DNA of 64,000 bases from Cristatella mucedo. Its lineage: Eukaryota; Bryozoa; Phylactolaemata; Cristatellidae. The notes below the pieces were generated by a model. It was not told the DNA's origin, did not search any database, and worked only from the letters and a program-made list of their open reading frames with translations. The stretch lies in NCBI GenBank assembly GCA_009760855.2, contig WPIO01000041.1, positions 1,576,501 to 1,640,500 on the forward strand. The letters run 5' to 3'. Below are positions 44,650 to 55,121 of this stretch, one piece after another (positions within the stretch are counted from its first letter, which is position 1; each line of letters opens with the position of its first letter). The position numbers and the translations under genes were made by a program.

Positions 44650-46095
44650 TAAAATGCAGCGATGCCATCTTCTTCTGGGGAATTGCCATACATCTTTTAA
44701 ACTCAGAGTTCTTGACTAAATTTTTTGTGAATCCATTTCCTGCTAAGCCGTTGGCCTCGATCTCCCAGCAATAGTCTCCTTAAATGAGCACTTCTTGTCC
44801 ATGTAGCATGCTCTTAGTGCATTGGAAAGATAGCTGTCACTGATTTGATCCCACGGTTTCTTCACCTAAGTCACCGCCGATTGTAGACTAGGCTTCACAA
44901 GGTTTACTTGCTCATTGTTCTCCATTATATTGTCAACATATACATGGATGTGAATGGACATGGTCCTTGAATGGCCTGTTTATTTTAACATCACGACTTT
45001 TTTTATTTAGGCAGTCATGGATGCGGTAATCATTATTTAATCAATTCTTCTTTCTGAAAGGAAGTTCTTCGTGCCGATATTGCGGTGCCGATATGCCGGC
45101 TGAAACCCAGACTAGCTGACCTCTGTGGCCATCGCGCTAAGCAAGTGACTACGTTAAATCGGCCCAGATCCCTATAGCCGCGCTGGTTTAACCTACTGGT
45201 TAAGGTGCTCGCCCTGACCAATGTCTACTAGCCGAGATCATGGGCTCGAGCCCCGTGGCATAAGTGAAGCGCCTGAATAGAGGTTAAGTTTTCTTAGGGC
45301 GCTATACAGATAAATGGCATCTACTTTTTACATTTACCTGCCAGTGCGCATACGATGTTTTGGTTTCAAGAACGTAAATTCGCGAAGCACGTTCAATCAT
45401 ATCTCACTGGCCCGTAGTGATGACTATAAGTACCAGGCTTCCTTTCCATCCAGAAGAATTCCATCCAGAGGAATTATGCAGGTAATTACCCATTGCATGC
45501 AGGTAACATGCGACGTACATAACCAGTGGAGTGAGTGCATAGAGCCGATCCACTCCTCCGATCGATTGTCGTTTGAGATTATTTACCAATGAACACTGCA
45601 GTTTCATATCCTATTGGAGAGTTGGTGTTTAGAATAGTTGGCGCTATTTAAAAAGAATTTGAATGGAATTGCACGTTTAATAATTTCAGTATCCTCATGT
45701 TTAATCAGTGTTATCAATCTTCTCTGAGGAGGCTGAACATCGCTAAAGGAAGCCATCTAGCCAGTGTTGTGACGCTTTAAATGTTTCCTCAAATATTTCT
45801 AACTCTGGTGCCATTGCAAGGGAAAATGCTCGACTATCAAACCCTCGGACAACCTACAACTTTTTGCTCCTGTCAGCAATCAATTCACTGACGATGTCTT
45901 CCAGTTCAGGAAATAGTGGTTGTTGAAATGATCTCCACTTGCGCTGCTTACACTCTCACTTGTCCATCTGTTGACTGAGGTTATCGTAAAATTGCTTACC
46001 ATTTTCGGACCATTCGACGAACCAACTTCTCATTTCAGAGAGCCGTAAGATTCCGCAGCTTTCCGTTTTTTTCTACTTGGCTTGGCCATTTTGAG
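44650..46095 (-). pseudogene. Fossil pogo/Tigger-like (Tc1-mariner superfamily) transposase
   Basis: Minus-strand translation across frames gives, in order: an ATG at 46,089 with basic MAKPSRKKRKAAES; a CENPB-type DNA-binding region (PLFPELEDIVSELIADR, about 45,870-45,920; FKASQHWLDGFL, about 45,750-45,785); the strand around the first catalytic acid (ETAVFIGK then SQTTID, about 45,560-45,615; the expected catalytic Asp before the Glu reads as Tyr); HSTGY and later residues of the same fold; and a C-terminal block VKINRPFKDHVH (about 44,960-44,995) and KPWDQISDSYLSNALRACY (about 44,800-44,870). This order matches pogo-group transposases, which cut and paste DNA at TA sites. There are many stops and frameshifts, and an S2 SINE interrupts it at 45,179. 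I did not find terminal inverted repeats. Confidence 0.72.
45179..45312 (+). mobile_element. SINE S2 inside the transposase fossil
   Basis: Head 'cgctggtttaacctactggt' and 'taaggtgctcgccctgacc', B box 'atgggctcgagccccgt', tail 'gaagcgcctgaatagaggtt' and 'ttcttagggcgctataca'. Confidence 0.9.
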
Positions 46096-46303
46096 ATAGC
46101 AGTAGTTATACGGATTACTATCGTGGCGTGAGGATTTCGGCAAGTCCTCTAAGCAGCCTGTCGCACCTGTTGGAGCAAATGACGAACTCTCGCTGACACC
46201 GGTCCCTTAGCAGAACTTGTAGAAAATTGACAATTTCCTCGACAGCATAATTCTGGAACGGGAAAGTTTTTAGGGCAAAAGAAAACGCTGTCCTTTCGTC
46301 AGT

Positions 46304-46477
46304 TTTCCTTTGCGCCCATACATATTACCCGTTGACCTTGGTTTGGACTTAAGAATTAGTTTTGCTCTTCTATTTGCACAATGAAACATTTTACAATTAG
46401 ATAGGAGAAAACTGGTAGAAAGCTTTGATTAAGTGATTTGGCAAAAGACTTAAAAAAAGCATGATCGACTTTTAACC

Positions 46478-46526
<49 letters not shown>

Positions 46527-46666
46527 TATTTTCCTTTGCGCCCATACATATTACCCGTTGACCTTGGTTTGGACTTAAGAATTATATATTGCACAATATT
46601 TTACAATAGATAGGATATATAGAAAGCTTTATTAATGATTTACTTAAAAAAAGCATGATTTTAACC

Positions 46667-46720
<54 letters not shown>
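46304..46720. repeat. Tandem about 226-bp duplication with (AT)n ends
   Basis: 46,304-46,523 and 46,529-46,720 both start 'ttttcctttgcgcccataca' and end '...aaccattatatatat' plus (AT)n. The first 55 bp or so are identical. The second copy then lacks several short blocks but shows almost no substitutions. Confidence 0.9.
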
Positions 46721-46728
<8 letters not shown>

Positions 46729-46975
46729 TTAATATTTACATACATGCACACTTCGTCCAGAAAGTCCTGCCTAAGCAAGTAGCCCACTGCTTTGCTATTG
46801 CTTCTGTGTATTCATTTGACTGCTTCTTAAAGTTCTTTTAATTTGCTTGAATCTCAAATATAAAAATTGGCACACGTTATTTATAGGAGGGAAAGTTATT
46901 CTAGCCCGCTGTTCCGATTTAGAAATTCAAAGCAAGCTTTACTCTCACTTCTCGTGCCAATCGTCTGCAAAGCAT

Positions 46976-47253
46976 AACTTAAAAACACACTTATTTAGGA
47001 CCGCATTTAGTGGGTCCCTGTGATTCGTCCTTCGTGTGCTTATGCGCCCTGACACTGTGCATGCTGCCACTAACCACACTTGCATGCTGACCCTGTGCAT
47101 GTCACCCCTAACCATGTTATTCATGTTGTTTATCAAGCATGATATTATTCACCATTCAATCGTGGTTCCCTTTGCAGCAAATGTAAAGCGCCTAGAAAGA
47201 GATTGAGTTATCTGAGGGCGCTTTATCAAGTGCATTATTATTATTATTATTAA
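46976..47253 (+). mobile_element. L2 LINE, 5'-truncated 3' end
   Basis: It begins at 'aacttaaaaacacacttatt', then 3' UTR, hairpin and (ATT)n. Confidence 0.92.
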
Positions 47254-47880
47254 GCATGCATATCTGTATACCTGAAGCTGCGCATAAACCTTATTTACAG
47301 GTGAGAATGATCACGTTTTACCAAATCAATTTTATTATTTTATTACTATATATATATTGTAGTCTGTCATGAATAAAGAATTCCTCACAAATGACGACAT
47401 ATAGTTGTGGATTCCGAGCACGGAGCGTGAACGGAAAGCCGTCGCGAGAGACTTCTTGGCGATAGTGCGACTTGCCAAAATGTGTCGCAGGGTAACCCGA
47501 CAAAAGCGCGAAGTCCAAAAGCGCGCAGGACAAAGGCACAGTGACAGAAGCGCGCGAAAAGTAATTTTATGTAATGCTGGTTTAAATAGATATGCATATT
47601 TGGCTTATTTTATTAAAGAAAATATATACGTAGTATAAATCACACCAAATTTTTAAGCCAGCTTTTAAATAAATTTTGAAATAGCGTAGTTACATAGAAA
47701 GAGTTAATATAGCGTAAAAGTGTAAGCTTGCTTTTTAATTAGATGCTAAGGTTGTATGCGATTCCTTGAAGATAATCTCCAGCTAGAACTGTTCCTAGGT
47801 AAGTTGCTGTTGTTTCTCGCGCAAACAGTCGGGTCTCACAAAATACTGCGGTGCACTGCGATAAAGCTGCCCATTTCCAC
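47254..47880. other. Unannotated interval, AT-rich
   Basis: A short imperfect repeat of 'acaaaagcgcg' lies at 47,499-47,560. No gene recognised. Confidence 0.4.
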
Positions 47881-49000
47881 ACTAGTCATCAGGACACTGC
47901 GGCTTTGATTCCAAAAAAAGGATGTTAAACGGTGTTAAAAATTTACCCAAAAAATTTCACGCAGTCGCGCTGGCGTATTCTCGTGCTATGGCATCAAATG
48001 GCCCGGGTCAGCAAGCATATTAACAGATACGAACGGAGATGCAGCTGCCGTTTCCATGATAGGCTTCGCAAAACTGTAGTTTTAACTCAAAATTATAGAA
48101 GATTATAGTACGAGTTTACCTTCAAAATGCTTGCAATTAGACATCGCGTTTTAATGCAGCTGCCTGCAATGGCCCGGCTGCCATGAAATTTGGAACTGCG
48201 ATAGAACTACTGCCATTTAAACAGTAGGCTTCGTTCAACTTTGGTTTTGATTCTGCATTGTAGGAGACAGTGTCCTGGCTAACCAAGTTAACTGTATAGC
48301 ATTGTGCATGAGCGTTCTCAAACTTCTAATAGCACGAATTAGTCAGCCTCAGCTGATGAATGAGCTGCGACGTAGCTGCCACTGCCACAAAGGCGAAGAG
48401 CAACCGCGATCGATATCATTGTGGATTCGATTAATTGATGGCATTCCCCCCTGATCGTTGTACGAGTGGGCTGTGACACTCGACGTGGCGTGAGGTCGGA
48501 ATGGGCTGCTAGTGATTGTTGTTAATAGGGAGTCGCAGGCCACTCCCGTGTGGCCCTGTGTGGAGAGGGGGCGAAGAGAGTCGTGCTTCCCCGCCGCCCC
48601 CCCCCCGGCTTCGCGCCTAGGGGAATAAACTGATGGCGTTGCTCACCGGCTGGCGTTCCGTGCCGTTCGCGACGACAACCAGTACTACATTCAAGTTGTA
48701 GCAAGCTGTGCTTCGTGTTAACCAACCAAATTTCACGATATAGCCCATGCCAGTTCTCATGCAATGGCGTCCAACGGCCCTGTCCGCTCTGTCTTTTCGA
48801 AAGCAACTCATCTACCGTCCTAGCACAAGGTGTCGCCGAACTGCGTTTTTGATTGTTTACTATGGAACAAACAGTGTTTTGAATTGACCCACCAAATTTT
48901 ATGCAATTTCGCTTTCGCGTTATATCGCTACGGCCTCTGAAGGCCATCGAAGGCCATAGCATTACAACACTCCCAACCAAAGTCATGAAATTTGGTGGGG
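47880..49000. repeat. Degenerate tandem units of about 170 bp, interrupted by an LTR
   Basis: The phrases 'ggctttgattcc' (47,900), 'gtagttttaactca' (48,078), 'ttggttttgattctg' (48,241) and 'gcgtttttgattg' (48,844) each introduce a similar block containing an (aac)ccaccaaatttcacgca-like phrase and 'tatggca...aatggccc'. Spacing is about 178, 163 and 603 bp. The last gap is explained by an insertion including the LTR-like segment. Confidence 0.5.
48459..48689 (+). mobile_element. Decayed solo LTR-like segment
   Basis: 48,624-48,653 (aataaactgatggcgttgct...) matches 26 of 30 bases of the AATAAA-containing 3' part of the solo LTR at 53.15-53.46 kb. The end 'ccagtactaca' matches 'ccaaactaca'. The 5' limit and target duplication are not clear. 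It includes a C11 run. Confidence 0.55.
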
Positions 49001-49364
49001 TAAACCCGAAATACTTTTATCTTTAATGTGGTATAGAAACCATTGTTTTATAGCACCGATTGCGAAAATAGCAGTTGCATCGCCATTGGAATATGTAGGG
49101 AGGCTCGCTGGACCGGGCCATTGGAGACCGTGGCATGAAAAAGCCCCTGCCCTATGCCCTAGCAGCCACTTTGCATCTTGGACCCTTCCTTGGGCGCTGA
49201 AGTTGCGAGAGCTCTCCTCAGGAAATCAGAGAATCGCAAATATCTTCTTCCGGTGCCCAGGCACCGACCGCACTGTCCCTAACTTCCCGTTCTCACCCCT
49301 CCGAGGGGGAGAGTGAGAGATCAGCCACCTTCTGGATATGGCATCAAGTTTATGCGGATACATG

Positions 49365-49482
49365 TAATTGATTTGTACAGTGCCCTAGGAAAATTGAATT
49401 TCTATTTAGGCACTTCACATACATTCACACACTTCACATACACCGCAGTGGTTCAGCCCACGAACTTACCGGCTCAGACTCG
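49365..49482 (-). mobile_element. SINE S2, decayed antisense copy
   Basis: 'gtacagtgccctaggaaaat' and 'tctatttaggcacttcacat' form the L2-like tail. The head is poorly preserved. Confidence 0.6.
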
Positions 49483-49544
49483 GCTCTGCCAGCTAAGATC
49501 TCCGCTTGCATGTGCATGCAATCTAAGTGTCCTGTATTTAAAAT

Positions 49545-49640
49545 GACCATTTCGCTAGACGACCATATCAGCTACACGGTCAAGTATGCCGACTTTGTGA
49601 TTGATGAAATTGCTAAAATTCGGGCTTGCTAAGACAGGGA
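49545..49640 (+). mobile_element. L2 LINE internal fragment
   Basis: 'ctagacgaccatatcagcta' and 'gctaaaattcgggcttgcta' are L2 RT C-terminal coding sequence. It ends where family B begins. Confidence 0.8.
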
Positions 49641-50528
49641 TACTGTATGTATATATGTATCGTCGTCTGTAACGCCACAAAGCCACAAAGACTGTGTGAG
49701 CTTTACGAGTTCTATATAGCGCACGCACAGCCTAAGCGGCTTTCGGTGCGCATTCGGTAGCCAATAGACTTCACCTCACGCAACAAAGAGAAAGTAAGTA
49801 GCACAGCTGCTTCGGGAGAGCGGTTGAGGTAGTATGTGGCATGGAAGTAGCAGCTCAGGATGGCTGGAATGGGTGTGCTAAAGTCGGCAGCAGGAGAGTA
49901 ATTTTCGCTGTGTAAGAATTATGGAAGTGAGTTTTTCCAAAGAGTAGGACCTGCAGAGCAAATGCTTCTGTCACCAACGGTCTTGAAGCGGAAGAATGGA
50001 AGAGCTACTTTATTTTCCAAACAGGACTCGGGGACACGAGGAGGCTGAAACTGGCGCAACAGTTCAGCTTGGTATGGGGGAGCCAAGCCGAGGCCGGTTT
50101 TGTGGGTCAGCGTAAGAGTTTTTCTCTGTATCCATTGATCAAGCGGCAGCCAACCAAAATCCTAGCTGATTAAACAGCCACTTTTGTATAGCGACAGAAG
50201 AGCCTTGACGGCTATCACCACCGCTTGCAGTGGCGATAAAGGATCGCCCACCGCAGGAATCGAACCCACGACCTCGGGACCGAGGTCGTGAATGCAACCG
50301 CCTTACCTAGTGCCGGCCACCACGGCTAACCAAGCTGCTACAGCAAAGGAGACACATGGTCAAACCTCTGGGATGTGTAAATTAGCCTCGCATCCATAAT
50401 TAAATTAGCCTCGCATCCATATTCGTCGCCAGCTGCGGTGGCCTAGTGGCATTTTTCGGCCCAGCAAAAAGGGAATTGCAATAATCTAGCTGAGATAGAA
50501 CTAAGGAGCTAGTTAGATTCTTTGCGCT
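49641..50528 (-). mobile_element. LINE family B, 3' part, split by SINE S1
   Basis: Tail 'tcgtctgtaacgccacaaag' and coding-end similarity to 42.6-43.3 kb ('gctgaaactggcgcaacagt', 'tgatcaagcggcagcc', 'ggtcaaacctctggga'). An S1 SINE sits at 50,161-50,328. A 21-bp phrase 'taaattagcctcgcatccata' is duplicated at 50,377-50,421. The coding frame is destroyed. Confidence 0.8.
50161..50328 (-). mobile_element. SINE S1 inserted in LINE family B
   Basis: Full antisense S1: 'cagccacttttgtatagcga', 'caccgcttgcagtggcgata', B box complement 'ggaatcgaacccacgacctc', head complement 'aaccgccttacctagtgcc'. The word aaccaa occurs on both sides, a plausible target-site duplication. Confidence 0.9.
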
Positions 50529-50559
50529 TGTAGGTCTCCATCCATTCTGTATTTCCAGC

Positions 50560-50947
50560 TTAACCAATGGAACTGCTCCTCCACCGGTCTAGGCATTGTA
50601 TCACATGCTCTTTTGACTCGCGTCGTTTAGCTGTGCATCTACCAACATAAAATCCTTAGGAGACCGTGCATTTAGTTCGTATTCGCCCAAAACCGAGTAC
50701 TCACCCACGACAGATGTCACGACATCCCATGACTTGACGTCATTTAAAAATAGACTAAAAAGCACTTGTTCCTCACAGCTTTTTCCAGATTAACGTGCAT
50801 TGTTCTTTAGGAGCAACTGCGTGCCGACAATGTGCATGTTTCAGCAAGCGATGCACATGCTTTGTTTGCAGCATATTTAAAGATGTCTAGACAGACATAT
50901 GGCTCTCTTAGTACGCTATGCAAATGCCTTATTATTATCACTATTAT
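50560..50947 (+). mobile_element. Old L2 LINE, 3' end
   Basis: 'aggagaccgtgcatttagtt', 'cacgacatcccatgacttga', a decayed 3' UTR, then 'gatgtctagacagacatatg' hairpin and an ATT-like tail. Confidence 0.82.
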
Positions 50948-51521
50948 ATTTATGGCTATTCAAATGCGGAACAAAAAACTTGCGTCGCATCACGGTAATA
51001 TGGATTTTATTTGTCGGCATATCGTGGCGAGAACGGCCTGCCGCCAAAAATGAGAAAAGTGGTTTTTTGAAACAAGATGAACTCTTACCCATTGTAATGA
51101 CGTTTAGTTTTTTGCGATTTCGTTCCATAGTCAGTGCCACATACAGACACGCTGGTCGATACTGGTTCTGTGAGATGAATGTGGGATGAATGCTCGGTCG
51201 AACGCTTTTCCCGTGCTTTATTAGCTTTGCAAGCGATAGGCAAAATTAAGGAAAACTGGAGCACTCGTGGGCACTCTCGCTTCTCTCGCTTCGTGCCGCT
51301 AACAGGCGGATCGTAGTTGACTTATTAATTGACTAAACTTTGAAGCTTGAAGACGGAATATATAATTACATAGCTTCACACTCGGATTTTTCTTCTTCAG
51401 TCTCTTCTAGTTGTTGAGCTTGAAGAAGATCGCGCTTTTATTGGCTTTTGGAAGTACATAGCGGAGTGGCATTATCTGTTCTTTATTTTCTTGTTGATAT
51501 TTGCGAAAGTTACGCATCTAT
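50948..51521. other. Unannotated interval
   Basis: AT-rich, no recognisable gene. Confidence 0.4.
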
Positions 51522-52349
51522 AACAATAATAATATTACACTTGATAAAGCGCTCTCAGATAACTCAATCTCTTTCAAGGTGCTTTACATTTGCTGCAAAA
51601 GAAATGCGATCTAATTATGAGTGGTATCATGCTTGATAACCAACATGAATAACATGGTTACGGGTGATACGCACAGGGTCAGCATGCAAGTATGCTTAGT
51701 GGCAGCATGCACATTGTCAGCACGCATAAGCACATAAAGGACGAATCACAGGTATCCACTAAATGCTGTCATAAATAGGTGCGTTTTAAAATTCTTTTAA
51801 ATGTGGTCAAGTCAGAGGATGTCGTGACGGAAGTCGGGAGTGAGTTCCAGGCTTTGGGAGCATACAAACTAAAGGCATGGTCTCCAAAGTATTTGAGGTT
51901 CGTACGAGGTATTGGTAAACAGCTAGTTTCCGAAAAGCGATGGTACGATGCTTGGCCTGGTGGGGGGGGCGTAGATCTGATAGGTAGGCTGGAGACGAAG
52001 AATGAAGGGACTTGAAAGTGAGCAACAAAACCTTGAAGTGGATCCGTTGCTTGACTGGTAGCCAGTGCAGGTCGGCGAAAAGTGGTATGATGTGGCAATT
52101 GCAACGCTCACGACAGACAAGCCTAGCTGTAGGGTTTTGCAGCAGCTGTAAGCGCCTGATTGCATATGTCGGTAGGCCAGCAAGCAGTGAGTTACAGAAG
52201 TCACGACGGGATGTCCCAAACGCATGGACTCAATTAGATGTAGTACCCCTGTCTAAACAAGTCCAAATTTTAGCAATGTTATGTACCTGAAACTACGAAG
52301 ACTTGATTGTGGAGCTGATGCGGTCATCTAACAAAAGGTCACTTTAGAG

Positions 52350-52514
52350 ATGGCACGCTAGGTAAGGCGGTTGCTTTCACGACCTCGTCCCGAGGTCGTG
52401 GGTTCGAATCCTTCGGTGGGCGATCCTTTATCGCCACTGCAAGCGGTGGTGATAGCCGTCAAGGCTCTTCTGTCGCTATACAAAAGAGGCTGTTTAAGCA
52501 GTTACGATCTTTTT
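52350..52514 (+). mobile_element. SINE S1 inside L2
   Basis: Head 'tggcacgctaggtaaggcgg', B box 'gtgggttcgaatccttc', body 'gccactgcaagcggtggtga', end 'tctgtcgctatacaaaagag'. It sits between 'gtcactttag' and 'atgacacctagattt' of the host L2, which are adjacent in other copies. Confidence 0.92.
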
Positions 52515-53147
52515 ATGACACCTAGATTTTGTACAGATTAAGCAGGAGATATGCTGGCAGAGCCGATTTTGAGCGTCAGCTTTTCCAATATCTGAATCAC
52601 ACTTGGTTTGCTAATAACCAGTTATTTTTATCTTCATTCAATTAAGGAACATATGCTGCAATCCATGTGCGGATGTCATCAACACATGCAGCAAGGGAGT
52701 TGAGAGAATTCGACGTGCTCGAGGGCTGGGAGCGATCAAAGCTAAGGTATAAATGAGTGTCATCCGCATGGAAACGAAAGCCTAGATCGTGCTTGGCTAT
52801 AACTTTGGCAAGAAGGAGAGTCTCAACTGTGAAAAGAACCGGACCATGCACAGAGCCATGAGGGTACCCCATATTTCAGAGGTACCTCAGATGATCTTTG
52901 CCTATTAACATCACACTCTAGAGTCTCCCAATGAGATTAGACCTGAACCATTGCAGAGCAGTGCCAGTGATGGCCAGGCGAGATGAAAGGCGCTCAAGAA
53001 GGACTTGGTGATCGATAATATCAAAAGTTGCCGTAGGATCGAGCAAATCAGACAGAGACACTCTTCCTACGTCCGCATTCCTAAGTAGGTACACCCGAAG
53101 CAATGCTGACTCTGTGGAGTGATTCGCTCTAAAGCCAGACTGGAACT

Positions 53148-53462
53148 TGTAGTTCATATGTACGTGTGTATGTATGTATTGTATGCCGGCTCCTCTGATG
53201 AGCCTGTGATGTGGCGTGGACACAGGCCAGTAACCCGCTGGTGGCCAGAAAGTGGATTCACCATCTGGGTCGGCCGGTGCACAGCTGTGGTCCGCCTGTG
53301 ATGTGGTATGGACACAGGCCGGTAACCCACTGGTGGGGAGATCAGAGACTCGAGTGGGAGAAGAGGGCGAAGGCAGTCGTGCGTCTTGCTGCTCCGTGCT
53401 TTGTGCAATAAACCGTTGGCGTTGTTCATCGGCTGGTTCTCTGAAGTACGAACCAAACTACA
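53148..53462 (+). mobile_element. Solo LTR, 315 bp, with 5-bp target-site duplication
   Basis: Begins TGTAGTT and ends AACTACA (7-bp terminal inverted repeat), flanked by gaact at 53,143-53,147 and 53,463-53,467. A polyadenylation signal AATAAA lies at 53,407-53,412. It contains a diverged internal duplication (53,203 and 53,295 copies of 'cctgtgatgtgg'). The host L2 phrase continues on both sides. The 5-bp duplication is typical of Ty3/Gypsy, BEL and Copia elements; which one is not decided. Confidence 0.88.
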
Positions 53463-53490
53463 GAACTTCCTACCAAGGTATTATATGTGC

Positions 53491-54850
53491 ATAACGCATG
53501 ATACGCGCTTTGCAGTCTACTTTCGCGTATAAATTACTATGGCAGTTTAAAATCTTTTCCCTTTTGCTAATTTTTCATTCAAGGTCTGTGTATATGAACT
53601 CTAGTTTTCAACCCCGAAATGTCTACTACATTTATATTCGCCGAGGCTGCCTTGCCCTGGGCCAGCACCCGCTTGCTAATCAACAGCAATTTCCGTTCAC
53701 AGACCTATATCTATCTATCTATCCATCTCTCTCTATAAATATAAATATATGTATATATAAATATAAATAAATAAATAAATATATATATATATATATAAAA
53801 TTCCCTTTAAAACTCTCCGGGTTGTTTAATGAACAGTTCTTGAAGCTTTGCGTTTGCTGTGGACGGCACGCACGAGATGTGCTTTCGACTTGTATAGGGA
53901 TTGATACTATGTTTATTATAGTGATTAATTGAGTTCCGTCGTGTACAATGAAAGCCGCAGGTCACATTTAGGTCAATAATGATACAAATTAAAGCGAAAA
54001 GTCCTTCATGCCGAAGAAGGCCCACTTGCATCACGTGGCGAGAGGGCACACTTCCGTCAAGCGGCAAGATGGCACAGCGCTGTCTTCCCTGACGAAACGG
54101 CTGTGACTCACCGGAAGATAGTCAATAGGCAGCGAGCTGCTCGTAATGAAAAAATGTTTTAGGGGCAATCAATTAAAGCAAACCGCCGCGGTGATCGGAA
54201 ACTGAAAGCGGATTTCGGAAACAATTCGTTTCCGAGCGAGTTGCTTTCAACGTTGGCCAGGCTTGAAAGACTCGAACCCTCACGAAAAAGTTTGGTCTGG
54301 CAGAATATCACTCAGCTTGATGCTCGAAGGCGATAATCAAATTCAATCGGTTGGAACCTCACGAAATGTGACTTGTGAGCAATCGCCATATCCAACGTCC
54401 ATTTGCAGAGCAAGAGGGGAAGAGGAAGCTCGCAAGAATACCACAGGGCTACACTGCGACATCTGGTGGTCGCAGATGAGCACAGATACCCCACAACTCT
54501 ATACCACACTGCACTGTCGACTATGCCTCAACAGCTTCCAAAAGCAGACGCGTACTGCATGTACTTTAGTGAAGCATCATGATGGAATCAGCGAGTTTAC
54601 TGCTGACGATTTATGCAAGTAGATACACCAGAATGGCTATCCCAGCATTGACTGATGGCCAGCCATAGCAGCACTCCATGGCATTATTACCCCTGACAAG
54701 AAGTACCTACAAGCTGGCAGGAAGCAAAGTAAAATTAAGTAAAATACATTTTCAACTACAGATTCAACGGCCTCATTTAGATTTCCTCTGAAGGAGCCTT
54801 GTGGGCAATCGCTCTTGCTTTCAAACTCAATAAAGTATTGCCTGCCGAAG
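53491..54850. other. Unannotated interval with an unassigned 119-codon frame
   Basis: AT-rich to 53,815, with a short (AT)n near 53,780. The plus-strand frame 54,263-54,622 contains CRLC and several Cys/His residues but matches no family I know. An alternative reading of the region is a decayed transposon gene. Confidence 0.35.
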
Positions 54851-54925
54851 CACTCGGACCAGCGATCTGGCTAGGGAATTCGCTAGCCTCACTCTTACCA
54901 CTAAGCTAAAGATGCACCGTTGAAT
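54850..54925 (-). mobile_element. tRNA-like relic
   Basis: On the minus strand 'tagcttagtggtaagagtga' is a good A box and 'gctggtccgagtgcttc' a weakened B box at tRNA spacing. No full cloverleaf closes. Probably a SINE head of a third family. Confidence 0.45.
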
Positions 54926-55121
54926 CGGTAGGCAGCGCGGTAAAATGAATAGGGGTCAAGTAAGTGTAGTGCTTCAAAACCCGAAAATTGACTAAGCATC
55001 TTGGTGCGTGATAAAAATTCGGAGACTTGCTGCTGTACATTCACATTCAATTCAATAATAATAGTTATAAGATATTTGCATAGCATCCTGAGAAAACTAA
55101 ATAATTAGGAGCATTTTTCAA

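Larger units (their letters stand above)
51522..53490 (-). mobile_element. L2 LINE, about 1.5 kb, split by a SINE and an LTR
   Basis: The minus strand runs from (AAT)n at 51,522 through 3' UTR, C-terminal domain and RT motif C and B regions to the QSGFRANHSTESALL region at about 53,145, with a few bases more after 53,463. An S1 SINE (52,350-52,514) and a solo LTR (53,148-53,462) interrupt it. The coding frame is broken in many places; a moderately old copy. Confidence 0.9.
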
